A stretch of 64,000 nucleotides of DNA from Streptomyces longhuiensis (GTDB lineage Bacteria > Actinomycetota > Actinomycetes > Streptomycetales > Streptomycetaceae), in NCBI RefSeq assembly GCF_020616555.1, contig NZ_CP085173.1:2542001-2606000 (forward strand), read 5' to 3'. This document shows positions 8,993 to 17,746 of the stretch, piece after piece. Under the pieces are notes generated by a model. The model was not told the origin of the DNA, did not search any database, and saw only the letters and a list, made by a program, of their open reading frames with translations. How positions within the stretch are numbered: position 1 is the first letter of the stretch; every line of letters begins with the position of its first letter. Both the position numbers and the translations under genes were made by a program.

Positions 8993-11952
8993 TGAGAGTC
9001 CACCACTCGCGGAGAGGCCTGCAGCTCGCCTCCGCCCTGGTCGCGGCGGGACTGTGCCTCAGCGCCGCCCCGCAGGCCCTGGCCGCAGACGGCGACAGCG
9101 GTTCGGCGATGAAGCTGACCAGCACCGAGGCGAAGAAGCTGGCCGCCAACGTCACGCTCGACCCGTGGGTCTCCGCCGAGGCCACCGCCGGCAAGGCAAC
9201 GGGCGACAACTCCGCCCCGACGGCCTCCGGCTCGGACTCGGCCACCGACTCCGGCAGTGACGCGGCGCCGACCGACACGTCCACCGCCGTCGACCCGACC
9301 ACCAAGGTCACCATGACCGCGAAGTCCACGCTGGAAGGCGTGCGCGGCATGGGTGCCACGGTCCCGGCCGGCAAGAACGGCGACTACTACTCCGTCAACA
9401 GCATGGGCTACGTACAGCTCCACGCCGCGGACGGCAGCCAGAAGTGGACCCGCGACAGCAGCTCGTTCTACCCGGACTGGCAGGTCAAGCCGCTCCAGGT
9501 GTGGCGGGTCGAGCCGTACCCGGCGCAGATCCTCATGGGCTACAACGCGGTCTCGCCGTTCTCGCCCAACTCGGACTCCGGCTACTCGGCCGGCGACCTG
9601 ACCGGCGACGGCGTCCCGGACCTGGTGTTCTCGGCGCAGGTCGGCACCACCCCGTACCCGCGCGCCTTCACCTCCCCCGGCTCGACGCTCAACTCCGGCA
9701 CGTTCGTGACGGTGCTCGACGGGAAGACCGGCACCACGGTCTGGTCGAAGCTGTACAACCACGCCTCCATGGTGAAGATCGTCGACGGCACCCTGCTGAT
9801 CGCCGACGCGCCCCGGATGAGCAGCGACGCGAAGGTCCCGGCCGACGCGACGGCCACCCTGACGGGCACGCGCTTCACGGCCGGCTCGGACGGCAAGCTG
9901 ACCCCGGCCTCCACGTGGACGTACGACACCAAGGAAGCCCGGGCCGCCAACTGGGGCGACATCCAGGAGCTCGGCAAGGGCAAGATCGCCGTCTCCTGGA
10001 ACCTGAGCAAGGCCGACGGTGTCGACGGCCGCGGCCGCACGCTCGTGCTCGACGCCGCCGACGGCTCGATCACCTGGCAGACCGACAGCACGCTGTACAA
10101 CCGCAAGATGCGTCTGGACGCGGGCCGCAAGCGGATCGTCGCGGTCGAGCAGTCGGACGCCGCGGACGGTGTGCACTACGAGGTCGCCTCGTACGACCTG
10201 GCGACCGGTCACCGCGCCACCCTGCAGAGCCGGGACAACGTGGTCCCCACCGCTCTGGCGGTCGGTGACCTCGGCGGCAAGGCGGGCGACGAGTACGCGG
10301 TCTCGGAGTCGTCGTTCGACGAGAACTTCTCCGTCAACGCCAGCACCGTCCGTGTCGTGAGCGGCGACAGCGCGGACACGCTCCGGTGGGCGAACTCCAC
10401 CAAGCGGAAGGCCGACGACGGCGACAACGGACCCAACACCTTCGGTCTGTCGGTGGCCGACGGCAAGCTGATCATGACCGGCCAGGACAACGACGCGTAC
10501 AACGACCCCGAGAACCGGGGCGGCACCCGCTACGCGTCGCTGACCGTGTTCACCGGCAAGGGCGATGTCGCCTGGCAGTCCAAGGGCGTCGCCGGCACGG
10601 CGATGTACCAGGACATCTACAGCGACACCAAGGGCACGCACCTGCGCGTGGTCGACCCGGCGGAGAACATCCGCACGTTCAAGCTGGCGAGCGGCAAGGC
10701 GGAGAACGTCACGCCGCTGCAGGGCGACATCTCCCACGCCACGAGCGCCGACCTGAACAAGGACGGCAAGAACGACCTGATCATGGGCGGCTCGTCGAAC
10801 GGCCTGTGGGCGTACTCGGGACCGTCCCTCGTGAACGGCGCCAAGCCCGAGAAGCTGTGGCAGGCGACCCTGCCCGGCGCGGTCCACGACATCGAGACCG
10901 GTGACGTCAACGGCGACGGCAAGCCCGAGATCGTCGTCGCGGCCGACACCGCGACGGTCGTCCTCAACGGCGCGACCGGCAAGACGCTCGCCACGATCGA
11001 CGGCGGCGGCCAGTACGTCCGCACGGCGACCCTGGCCGACCTCGACGGCGACGGCAAGCAGGACATCCTCGTCCCGACCGACGCACTGCGCGCCTACCAC
11101 GGCAACGGCCGCGCCGCCTGGACGTACAACGCCCCCGCGTCCGCGGGCGACGTGCAGTTCGCCGACCCGTCGGCGAACGACGGCCAGGTGTACGCCTCGT
11201 ACGCCAGCGCCGGCGCGGTCGACATGGCCACGCCCGTGACGAGCGCGGTCGCGCTGAACGCCAAGACCGGCGCCACCAACTGGTCGGCCGCGCCGAAGGC
11301 CCCGGCCGAAGCGACCAGCGCGATCCGTACCCTCACTCCGAACCAGGGCGTCTTCGCCTCCAAGGAGATCCCGTACGCCGACGGGCACGCGGTGGTCTAC
11401 CTGTGGAACGTCGACGCGCCGCTCACCGTCGCCGGCACCACCATGATCAGCACGCAGGAGATGTTCGAGATCCGCGACGGCCGCACCGGCGAGGTGCTGG
11501 ACACCTCGCTCTCCGGCGGTCTGTGGACGCACAACAGCTTCTTCGCCAAGGACGGAGCGCTGTACGAGGGCGGCGTCGCCTCGTTCCGGCGGTTCCGCGC
11601 CAACGGCGACGACATCGAGCAGTTCGTCTCGCCGATGTCGTACGGCGGCGGCTTCGTGAACGGACCCGGCGGGCGTCTGCTGCTGGGCGCCGGTGTGGAC
11701 GGCGGCATGTACGTGTGGGACCCGAGCATCCTTGAGTCCGAGGACTCCTGGGCCCCGTCCGTCGGTCAGATCCCCGTCCTCATGGGCGCCCACAACTACT
11801 TCGCGGGCGACCTCGACGGGGACGGCGTCGACGAAATGCTGACCCTCAACGACGACCTCGGCGGCCGCGACCGTCTCGTCGGTGAGTTCGGCGGCGGGTA
11901 CTACTCGGGCAGCTACGCCATCCACCAGGTGACGACGTACGAGCTGTCGTGA
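8992..11952 (+). CDS. Secreted FG-GAP/PQQ-like beta-propeller protein, copy 1
   Basis: This 986-residue exported protein is coupled to the upstream protease by an ATGA overlap. Its signal peptide contains SRRGLQL, which resembles a Tat motif, and ends ALAAD. After a Thr/Ser/Asp-rich linker (about 60-105) come repeats of two kinds. FG-GAP/VCBS calcium loops include DLTGDGVPDLV, DLNKDGKNDLI, DVNGDGKPEIV, DLDGDGKQDIL and DLDGDGVDEML. PQQ-type blades include AADGSQKW, GKTGTTVW, AADGSITW and AKTGATNW. This predicts one or two calcium-stabilised propellers. No catalytic motif was seen. Constant pairing with an S8 protease suggests a partner, receptor, inhibitor or substrate-binding role, but no function is established. 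Confidence 0.85.
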   Translation: MRVHHSRRGLQLASALVAAGLCLSAAPQALAADGDSGSAMKLTSTEAKKLAANVTLDPWVSAEATAGKATGDNSAPTASGSDSATDSGSDAAPTDTSTAVDPTTKVTMTAKSTLEGVRGMGATVPAGKNGDYYSVNSMGYVQLHAADGSQKWTRDSSSFYPDWQVKPLQVWRVEPYPAQILMGYNAVSPFSPNSDSGYSAGDLTGDGVPDLVFSAQVGTTPYPRAFTSPGSTLNSGTFVTVLDGKTGTTVWSKLYNHASMVKIVDGTLLIADAPRMSSDAKVPADATATLTGTRFTAGSDGKLTPASTWTYDTKEARAANWGDIQELGKGKIAVSWNLSKADGVDGRGRTLVLDAADGSITWQTDSTLYNRKMRLDAGRKRIVAVEQSDAADGVHYEVASYDLATGHRATLQSRDNVVPTALAVGDLGGKAGDEYAVSESSFDENFSVNASTVRVVSGDSADTLRWANSTKRKADDGDNGPNTFGLSVADGKLIMTGQDNDAYNDPENRGGTRYASLTVFTGKGDVAWQSKGVAGTAMYQDIYSDTKGTHLRVVDPAENIRTFKLASGKAENVTPLQGDISHATSADLNKDGKNDLIMGGSSNGLWAYSGPSLVNGAKPEKLWQATLPGAVHDIETGDVNGDGKPEIVVAADTATVVLNGATGKTLATIDGGGQYVRTATLADLDGDGKQDILVPTDALRAYHGNGRAAWTYNAPASAGDVQFADPSANDGQVYASYASAGAVDMATPVTSAVALNAKTGATNWSAAPKAPAEATSAIRTLTPNQGVFASKEIPYADGHAVVYLWNVDAPLTVAGTTMISTQEMFEIRDGRTGEVLDTSLSGGLWTHNSFFAKDGALYEGGVASFRRFRANGDDIEQFVSPMSYGGGFVNGPGGRLLLGAGVDGGMYVWDPSILESEDSWAPSVGQIPVLMGAHNYFAGDLDGDGVDEMLTLNDDLGGRDRLVGEFGGGYYSGSYAIHQVTTYELS

Positions 11953-11968
11953 ACTGAGCGTTACGGAC

Positions 11969-11999
11969 ACAACCCCCTGGGCCTCGCCCAGGGGGTTGT
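11969..11999 (+). terminator. Hairpin terminator of pair 1
   Basis: ACAACCCCCTGGGC at 11969-11982 pairs perfectly with GCCCAGGGGGTTGT at 11986-11999 around a 3-base loop, directly after the first propeller gene. The same stem core recurs after pair 2. Confidence 0.85.
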
Positions 12000-12046
12000 T
12001 CTGTTCACCGTGGCGACGAACCACTCTCGCGTCCCCGTCGCCTCCT

Positions 12047-12080
12047 CAGTAATTCCACAGTAACGGCGGCTCCCTAGCGT
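12047..12080 (+). promoter_or_regulatory. Putative SARP-type promoter of protease/propeller pair 2
   Basis: CAGTAA at 12047-12052 and 12058-12063 (11 bp apart) is followed after 11 bases by TAGCGT at 12075-12080. The geometry is identical to pair 1, and the surrounding AGTAATTCC, CAGTAACGGCGGCT and CTAGCGTGC blocks are also shared. Bases outside the block differ, which suggests selection on these sites. SARP binding is inferred. Confidence 0.5.
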
Positions 12081-12118
12081 GCACGCGATCTCGTCCCGAG
12101 CTGGAGGAGCACACCCCG

Positions 12119-14719
12119 ATGCACCTGCCCCGACCGCCACGGCGCAGAACCGCCGTATGGGCGGCAGCCGCGTTCACCGCGACCGCACTGGCCGCCGGCG
12201 TCATGCCGGCCGTCGCCGCCGACACCCCGTCCGCGGCCGACACCGCCGCCGCCGCGAAGATCGACTCTGCGCTGAGCAGCGCCGTCGCCAAGGGCGGTGA
12301 CGCGACGTTCTTCATCACCCTGAAGGACGAGGCCGATCTGTCCGGCGCCAAGAAGCAGAAGACGCACGCCAAGAAGGCCACGGCCGCCTACAAGGAACTG
12401 CGCGAGCACGCCGACGACACCCAGGCCTCACTGCGCTCCTTCCTCGACAAGAAGAAGGTCGGCCACAAGGACTACTGGATCGCCAACACGATCCAGGTCA
12501 CCGGCGACCAGGCCCTCGTCGAGGAGCTCGCGAAGCGCTCAGACGTGAAGTCGATCGTCAAGCAGCATTCGTTCAAGCTCGACGACATGGAGACCTCCGG
12601 CAAGAAGGTCACCAAGTCCCGTACCGCGTCGGCGAGTTCCGACGCGTCCGCCGACAGTGCCGAGACGCCCGAGTGGGGCGTCGCCGACGTCAAGGCCGAT
12701 CAGGTGTGGGACCAGTACAAGGACCGGGGCGAGGGCATCGTCGTCGCCAGCGTCGACTCGGGTGTGCAGTACGACCACCCGGACCTCGTCGCCAACTACC
12801 GCGGCAACAACGGCGACGGCACCTTCACGAACGACTACAACTTCTATGACCCGTCGGGGACTTGCGCCACCAGCACCACCCCGTGCGACAACAGCGGCCA
12901 CGGCACCCACACCATGGGCACGATGGTCGGCAAGAACGGCATCGGTGTCGCGCCGAACGCGAAGTGGATCGCCGCCAAGGGCTGTGAGTCCTCCGCCGCG
13001 TGCTACGACGACGACCTGCTCGCCGCCGGTCAGTGGATCCTCGCGCCGACCGACCACAACGGTCAGAACCCGCGCCCGGACCTCGCCCCGAACATCGTCA
13101 ACAACTCCTGGGGCGACCCCCAGGGCGTCGCCCCCTTCTACCAGGACATCATCGCCGCCTGGGACGCCGCCGGCATCTTCGAGGCGTTCGCGGCTGGCAA
13201 CGAGGGCAACGGCTCGACCTGTTCGACGACCCACCCGCCGGGCTCGCAGGCCGACTCCTACGGCGTGGGTGCCTACGACTCCGCCGGCAAGATCTCCAGC
13301 TTCTCCAGCTTCGGCCCCTCCCCGATCGACGGCTCGATGAAGCCGAACATCACGGCGCCGGGCACCGCCGTGAAGTCCGCCTGGCCGGGTTCGTCGTACA
13401 ACACGATCTCGGGTACGTCGATGGCGACCCCGCACGTCGCCGGTGCCGTGGCCATGCTGTGGTCGGCGGCCCCCTCGCTGATCGGCAACATCGACGAGAC
13501 CCAGAAGCTCCTCAACGAGGGCGCGCGTGACGTCGACGACACCCACTGCGGCGGCACCGCCGACGCCAACAACGTCTGGGGCAACGGCAAGCTCGACATC
13601 CTCTCCTCCATCGACAAGGCCCCGCACACCGCGGCCGATGTCACCGGCAAGCTCACCGACAAGGCGACCGGCGCCGCCCTGTCCGGCATCACCGTCAAGG
13701 CCACCGCGGCCGACGGCTCGGTCCGCACCGTCACCACTGCGGCGGACGGCACCTACCGGCTGACGCTGGTCGCCGGCACCTACGACTTCACGTTCGGCGG
13801 CTACGGCTACGCGAGCGGCTCGGCGACCGGTGTCACCCTCACCACGAGCCAGGCCTTCACGCAGGACATGGCGCTGACCGCTACGGCCTCGCACAAGGTC
13901 TCCGGCACCGTCCTCGACGTCACCGGCAAGGCCCTCTCGGGTGCGAAGGTCGAGCTGACCGGCACACCGCTGGCCGCCGTCACCACCGACGCCAAGGGCC
14001 AGTACTCCTTCGCCAAGGTCGCCGAGGGCTCCTACAGCCTCAATGTCAAGCCGGCCGCCCCGGTTCTGTGCAACGGCGTGTACAACGGCACCGCCACCGT
14101 CGGCTCCGGCGACCTGACCAAGACCGTCCAGGTCCCCAACCGTGCCGATAACTCGGGCAACTCCTGCGCCCCGGCCACCTATGCGTGGATCAAGGGCTCC
14201 AGCAAGGTCGCTCTGTCCGGTGACGAGGACGCCGCCACGGTCGCGCTGCCCTTCTCGGTGAGCCTGTACGGCGTCTCGTACACCTCCGCCTCCGTCAACA
14301 CCAACGGTCTGGTCAACTTCCTGTCCCCGCGCGTCGGCGACTACAGCAACACCACGCTGCCGACGACCGGTTACAACAGCGTGAAGGGCTTCGTCGCCCC
14401 GCTGTGGGACGACCTGACGCTCGACAGCAAGTCCTCCGTGCAAACCGCCACCACCGGCACCAAGGGCAGCCGCAAGTTCGCCATCGTGTGGAACAACGCC
14501 GCCTACGCGAACGGGACTTCGGGCCGCACCACCTTCGAAGCCGTCTTCGACGAGGCCACCGGGTCGGTCACCTTCCAGTACCAGACGGTCGCCGACAAGG
14601 GCGCGGGCGCCACGATCGGCATCGAGAACCAGGCGGGCACCGACGCCCTGCAGTACTCGTACAACCAGAACGTGCTCCAGAACTCCTCCGCGATCCGCTT
14701 CACCCCTAAGGGCGCGTGA
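12119..14719 (+). CDS. Secreted subtilisin-like (S8) serine protease, copy 2
   Basis: This 866-residue paralogue of the protease at 6395 has the same order: signal peptide, I9-like propeptide, S8 domain, two regulatory-like beta domains and C-terminal beta-sandwich. The triad is intact as Asp213, His261 and Ser434. Substitutions cluster in the propeptide (e.g. TFFITLKDEADL against KFYVILKAQADL), in loops of the catalytic domain (ESSAACYDDD against ETEESCSDSN) and in the beta domains. The region around the catalytic Asp is identical at DNA level to copy 1 for 146 bases. GGAGGAG precedes ATG 12119. The TGA overlaps the start of the second propeller gene. Differences in substrate-side loops hint at altered specificity, which is inference. 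Confidence 0.93.
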   Translation: MHLPRPPRRRTAVWAAAAFTATALAAGVMPAVAADTPSAADTAAAAKIDSALSSAVAKGGDATFFITLKDEADLSGAKKQKTHAKKATAAYKELREHADDTQASLRSFLDKKKVGHKDYWIANTIQVTGDQALVEELAKRSDVKSIVKQHSFKLDDMETSGKKVTKSRTASASSDASADSAETPEWGVADVKADQVWDQYKDRGEGIVVASVDSGVQYDHPDLVANYRGNNGDGTFTNDYNFYDPSGTCATSTTPCDNSGHGTHTMGTMVGKNGIGVAPNAKWIAAKGCESSAACYDDDLLAAGQWILAPTDHNGQNPRPDLAPNIVNNSWGDPQGVAPFYQDIIAAWDAAGIFEAFAAGNEGNGSTCSTTHPPGSQADSYGVGAYDSAGKISSFSSFGPSPIDGSMKPNITAPGTAVKSAWPGSSYNTISGTSMATPHVAGAVAMLWSAAPSLIGNIDETQKLLNEGARDVDDTHCGGTADANNVWGNGKLDILSSIDKAPHTAADVTGKLTDKATGAALSGITVKATAADGSVRTVTTAADGTYRLTLVAGTYDFTFGGYGYASGSATGVTLTTSQAFTQDMALTATASHKVSGTVLDVTGKALSGAKVELTGTPLAAVTTDAKGQYSFAKVAEGSYSLNVKPAAPVLCNGVYNGTATVGSGDLTKTVQVPNRADNSGNSCAPATYAWIKGSSKVALSGDEDAATVALPFSVSLYGVSYTSASVNTNGLVNFLSPRVGDYSNTTLPTTGYNSVKGFVAPLWDDLTLDSKSSVQTATTGTKGSRKFAIVWNNAAYANGTSGRTTFEAVFDEATGSVTFQYQTVADKGAGATIGIENQAGTDALQYSYNQNVLQNSSAIRFTPKGA

Positions 14720-17670
14720 TGAACAAGACCTCCAGACGAGGCCTGCGCCTCGCATCCGCCCTGGCCGCGGCGGGCCTCGCGCTCAGCGCGGCCCCGGCTG
14801 TCGCCATCGCCGACGACGGCAACGGCGTGCTCTCCCTCACCGACTCTCAGGCCGAAAAGCTCAGCCAGCGCCTCCAGCTCGACCCCTACGGTGACGCCGC
14901 CGCGACGGGCGACGACACCACGCCCTCCGATACGGGCAAGGTCACGGGGACGGCGCCTGGTTCCGCCGACTCGGGCACCGCGGGTTCCGATGCCGCGGGT
15001 TCCGACACCACGGCCGCGGGCACGGATGCCCTCCCGTCGACGACGGTCACCGCCAAGGGCTCCACCGAGGGCGCGACCGGCATGGCCGCCACCACGCCCG
15101 TAACGGGCAGCGACGGCGACTACTTCACCCTGCACGCGGGCGGGAACATCTCCCGGCGCTCCGCGGACGGCAAGGAGATGTGGACGCGGGACAACGCCTC
15201 CTTCGACAGCGAGTGGGACATCCCCGCCCTGTCCCCGCGCTTCTCCAAGGAGCCGTACCCGGCCCGCATCATCATGGGCTTCAACGCGGTCACCGCCTTC
15301 TCGCCGACGTCCGACCAGGGCTACACCAGCGGCGACCTGACCGGCGACGGCGTGGCGGACCTGGTGTTCACCGCCGACCTGGGCACCTCCCCCTACCGGC
15401 CGTTCCAGCACGGCGACAGCACCCTGCACACCGGCACCTTCGTGACCGTCCTCGACGGGGCGACGGGCAAGACGCTGTGGTCCAAGCTGTACGCGAGCGC
15501 CAACCAGATCAAGCTCGTCGGCAAGACGCTGCTGATCGCCGACACGCCGTACTACAACACCTCCGCGTCCACCAGCTCGACCTCCACGCTGACCGGCATC
15601 CGCTTCGACCACGCCGACGGCAAGCTGACCGAGGCGAGCTCGTGGACGTACGACACGGGCCTGTTCAAGGGCGCCGCCTGGTCGAGCCTGGAGCCTGTGG
15701 GCGACGGCCTGGTCGCGGCCTCCTGGAACAAGCGCAAGACCTCCCTCGCCGACACCACGGCCGGTCACACCCTGGTCCTGGACACAGACGACGGCGGTGT
15801 CAAGTGGCAGTCCACGAACACGCTCTACTCGCGCCAGCTCCACCTGGACGCCTCCCGCAAGCGGCTGGTCGCGCTGGAGATGTCCGACGTGAACGACGCC
15901 GTCGGGTACGAGGTCGTCGGCTACGACCTCGCCGACGGCAAGCGCACCACCCTGGACAAGCGGACCAACGTCTTCGCCATGGACCTGGAGGTCGGCGACA
16001 TCCAGGGCGACTCGAAGCCGGAGTACTCGGTCAGCGAGGACACCCTCGACGAGAACATGTGGGTGAACGCCAACACGGTCCGGGCGCTGAACGGCAACGA
16101 CGCCTCCGTGCTGTGGCAGCGCACCGTCAAGCGCGACGCCGACAACTCCCAGGACGGCGCCACCGCCTGGAACCTGACGGCGGTCGACGGCAACCTCGTC
16201 GCCAACTACAAGGACGACCAGGACTTCAACTACGCGGTCAACACCCACGGGGGCCGGTTCGCCCGGATCTCCGTGCTCAAGGGCACCGACGGCGCGGTGA
16301 AGTGGGAGAAGCGCGGCATGGTCGCCTCGCAGGCCTGGTCCCAGCCGTTCACCCGGGGCAGGACCCAGCTGCTGCGCACCGTGGACACGGACCAGAACAT
16401 CCACCTCTACAAGCTCGACAGCGGCAAGCAGGACTCGCTCACGCCCATCCAGTCCCAGCTCTGGTCGGCCGTCCTGATGGACGTCAACGGCGACGGCAAG
16501 AAGGACATCGTGGCCGGCGGCCAGTCCCAGGGCCTGTACGCCTTCGACGGCCCGTCGATGGCCGCCGGCAAGACGAAGCTGTTGTGGCAGACCACCGTCC
16601 CCGGCCAGATCCACAAGATCGTCAAGGCCGATGTCGACGGCAAGGGCGCCGACGAGATCGTCGTCGCGGCCGACAACGCGACGGCCGTCGTCGACTCCAC
16701 CACCGGCAAGGTCCGCACCACGATCGACGGCCAGGGCCAGTTCGTGTGGTCGCTCGCCGTCGGCGACCTCAACCACGACGGCAAGGACGAGATCGTCGTC
16801 CCCACGGACAAGATCCGCGCCTACGACGGCACGGGACGCCAGAAGTGGGCGTACACCGCCCCGGCGGCGAACACCGTCTTCGGTGACGTCAGCGTCGTCG
16901 AAGGTCAGGTCTACGGGCAGTACGGCAGCCGGAACGCGTTCGCGTACGACCACACCGACCCCAACGGGGCCGCCCACGGCGGGCAGCCGACCGGAGCCGT
17001 CGCCGTGCAAGGCGCCAACGGCAAGGTCGTCTGGGAGGACGCGGACCCGAAGCCCGAGGGCACGAAGGAACTCTTCGGCACCGCGATGCGCGGCGCCGCT
17101 TTCGCCTCCAAGGAGATCCCCTACGCCGACGGCCACGCGGTCGCCGAGACCTGGCTCATCCGGGACAACACGGGCAACATGAGCTCGGTCATCGAGATCC
17201 GCGACGGCCGCACCGGCAAGGTGCTGCACTCCGCCGCCTCCGGCGGAGCCTGGACCCTGGGCAACTGGTTCACCGGCCCCGAGGGCCTCTACATGGTGGG
17301 CACCAACCGGGTCACCCTGTTCGGTGCCGACGGCAAGGACTACCACGCGAGCGGGAGCGGCGCCGTCCAGACCGGCGGCTTCGTCACCGGACCGAACGGC
17401 GTGCGCTACCTGATCGGCGCCGGCCAGACCGGCTTCGACCTGCTGGACCCGGCCGGCATGAGCACGGGCTCCCTCCCCCGGATCGCGTACGGCGAGAACT
17501 TCGGCGGCCGCGAGTACGTCTCCGGTGACCTCAACGGCGACGGCACGGACGAGATCGTCTCGCTCAACTTCGACGACGTCGGCATCTACCGCATGGCGGA
17601 ACTCGAAGAGGGCGGCTACTCCCAGCCGTACACCGCGATCCGCAAGCTCATGGTGTTCACCCTGTCCTGA
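14719..17670 (+). CDS. Secreted FG-GAP/PQQ-like beta-propeller protein, copy 2
   Basis: This 983-residue paralogue of the propeller at 8992 is coupled to the protease by ATGA. A GTG three bases earlier is an alternative start. The signal peptide contains SRRGLRL, close to a Tat consensus, and ends AIADD. A Thr/Asp/Ser/Ala-rich linker (about 55-115) precedes calcium loops such as DLTGDGVADLV, DVNGDGKKDIV, DVDGKGADEIV, DLNHDGKDEIV and DLNGDGTDEIV. PQQ-like blades carry SADGKEMW and GATGKTLW. It ends with the same architecture as copy 1 but is visibly more diverged from it than the two proteases are from each other. That pattern would fit a binding partner tuned to different ligands. Function unknown. 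Confidence 0.85.
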   Translation: MNKTSRRGLRLASALAAAGLALSAAPAVAIADDGNGVLSLTDSQAEKLSQRLQLDPYGDAAATGDDTTPSDTGKVTGTAPGSADSGTAGSDAAGSDTTAAGTDALPSTTVTAKGSTEGATGMAATTPVTGSDGDYFTLHAGGNISRRSADGKEMWTRDNASFDSEWDIPALSPRFSKEPYPARIIMGFNAVTAFSPTSDQGYTSGDLTGDGVADLVFTADLGTSPYRPFQHGDSTLHTGTFVTVLDGATGKTLWSKLYASANQIKLVGKTLLIADTPYYNTSASTSSTSTLTGIRFDHADGKLTEASSWTYDTGLFKGAAWSSLEPVGDGLVAASWNKRKTSLADTTAGHTLVLDTDDGGVKWQSTNTLYSRQLHLDASRKRLVALEMSDVNDAVGYEVVGYDLADGKRTTLDKRTNVFAMDLEVGDIQGDSKPEYSVSEDTLDENMWVNANTVRALNGNDASVLWQRTVKRDADNSQDGATAWNLTAVDGNLVANYKDDQDFNYAVNTHGGRFARISVLKGTDGAVKWEKRGMVASQAWSQPFTRGRTQLLRTVDTDQNIHLYKLDSGKQDSLTPIQSQLWSAVLMDVNGDGKKDIVAGGQSQGLYAFDGPSMAAGKTKLLWQTTVPGQIHKIVKADVDGKGADEIVVAADNATAVVDSTTGKVRTTIDGQGQFVWSLAVGDLNHDGKDEIVVPTDKIRAYDGTGRQKWAYTAPAANTVFGDVSVVEGQVYGQYGSRNAFAYDHTDPNGAAHGGQPTGAVAVQGANGKVVWEDADPKPEGTKELFGTAMRGAAFASKEIPYADGHAVAETWLIRDNTGNMSSVIEIRDGRTGKVLHSAASGGAWTLGNWFTGPEGLYMVGTNRVTLFGADGKDYHASGSGAVQTGGFVTGPNGVRYLIGAGQTGFDLLDPAGMSTGSLPRIAYGENFGGREYVSGDLNGDGTDEIVSLNFDDVGIYRMAELEEGGYSQPYTAIRKLMVFTLS

Positions 17671-17688
17671 CCTTCACCGCACACCTGA

Positions 17689-17717
17689 GAACCCCCTGGG
17701 CCTGACCCAGGGGGTTC
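17689..17717 (+). terminator. Hairpin terminator of pair 2
   Basis: GAACCCCCTGGG at 17689-17700 pairs with CCCAGGGGGTTC at 17706-17717 around a 5-base loop. It shares the AACCCCCTGGGCCT core with the terminator after pair 1, so the terminator was part of the duplicated unit. Confidence 0.8.
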
Positions 17718-17731
17718 CCAGTCTGCTCGGT

Positions 17732-17737
17732 TACAGT
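17732..17737 (+). promoter_or_regulatory. -10 element for a probable leaderless SARP transcript
   Basis: TACAGT ends nine bases before ATG 17747, and no Shine-Dalgarno sequence lies between. This fits transcription starting at or next to the start codon, as is common in Streptomyces. The CAGTAA pair seen before the protease genes is absent here. Confidence 0.4.
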
Positions 17738-17746
17738 TGCGCCCTC

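Noticed and set aside
8932..17346. Long leftward frames opposite both propeller genes
   Set aside because: Their Val/Arg/Gly/Asp-rich composition and lack of domains mark them as antisense shadows of high-GC genes.
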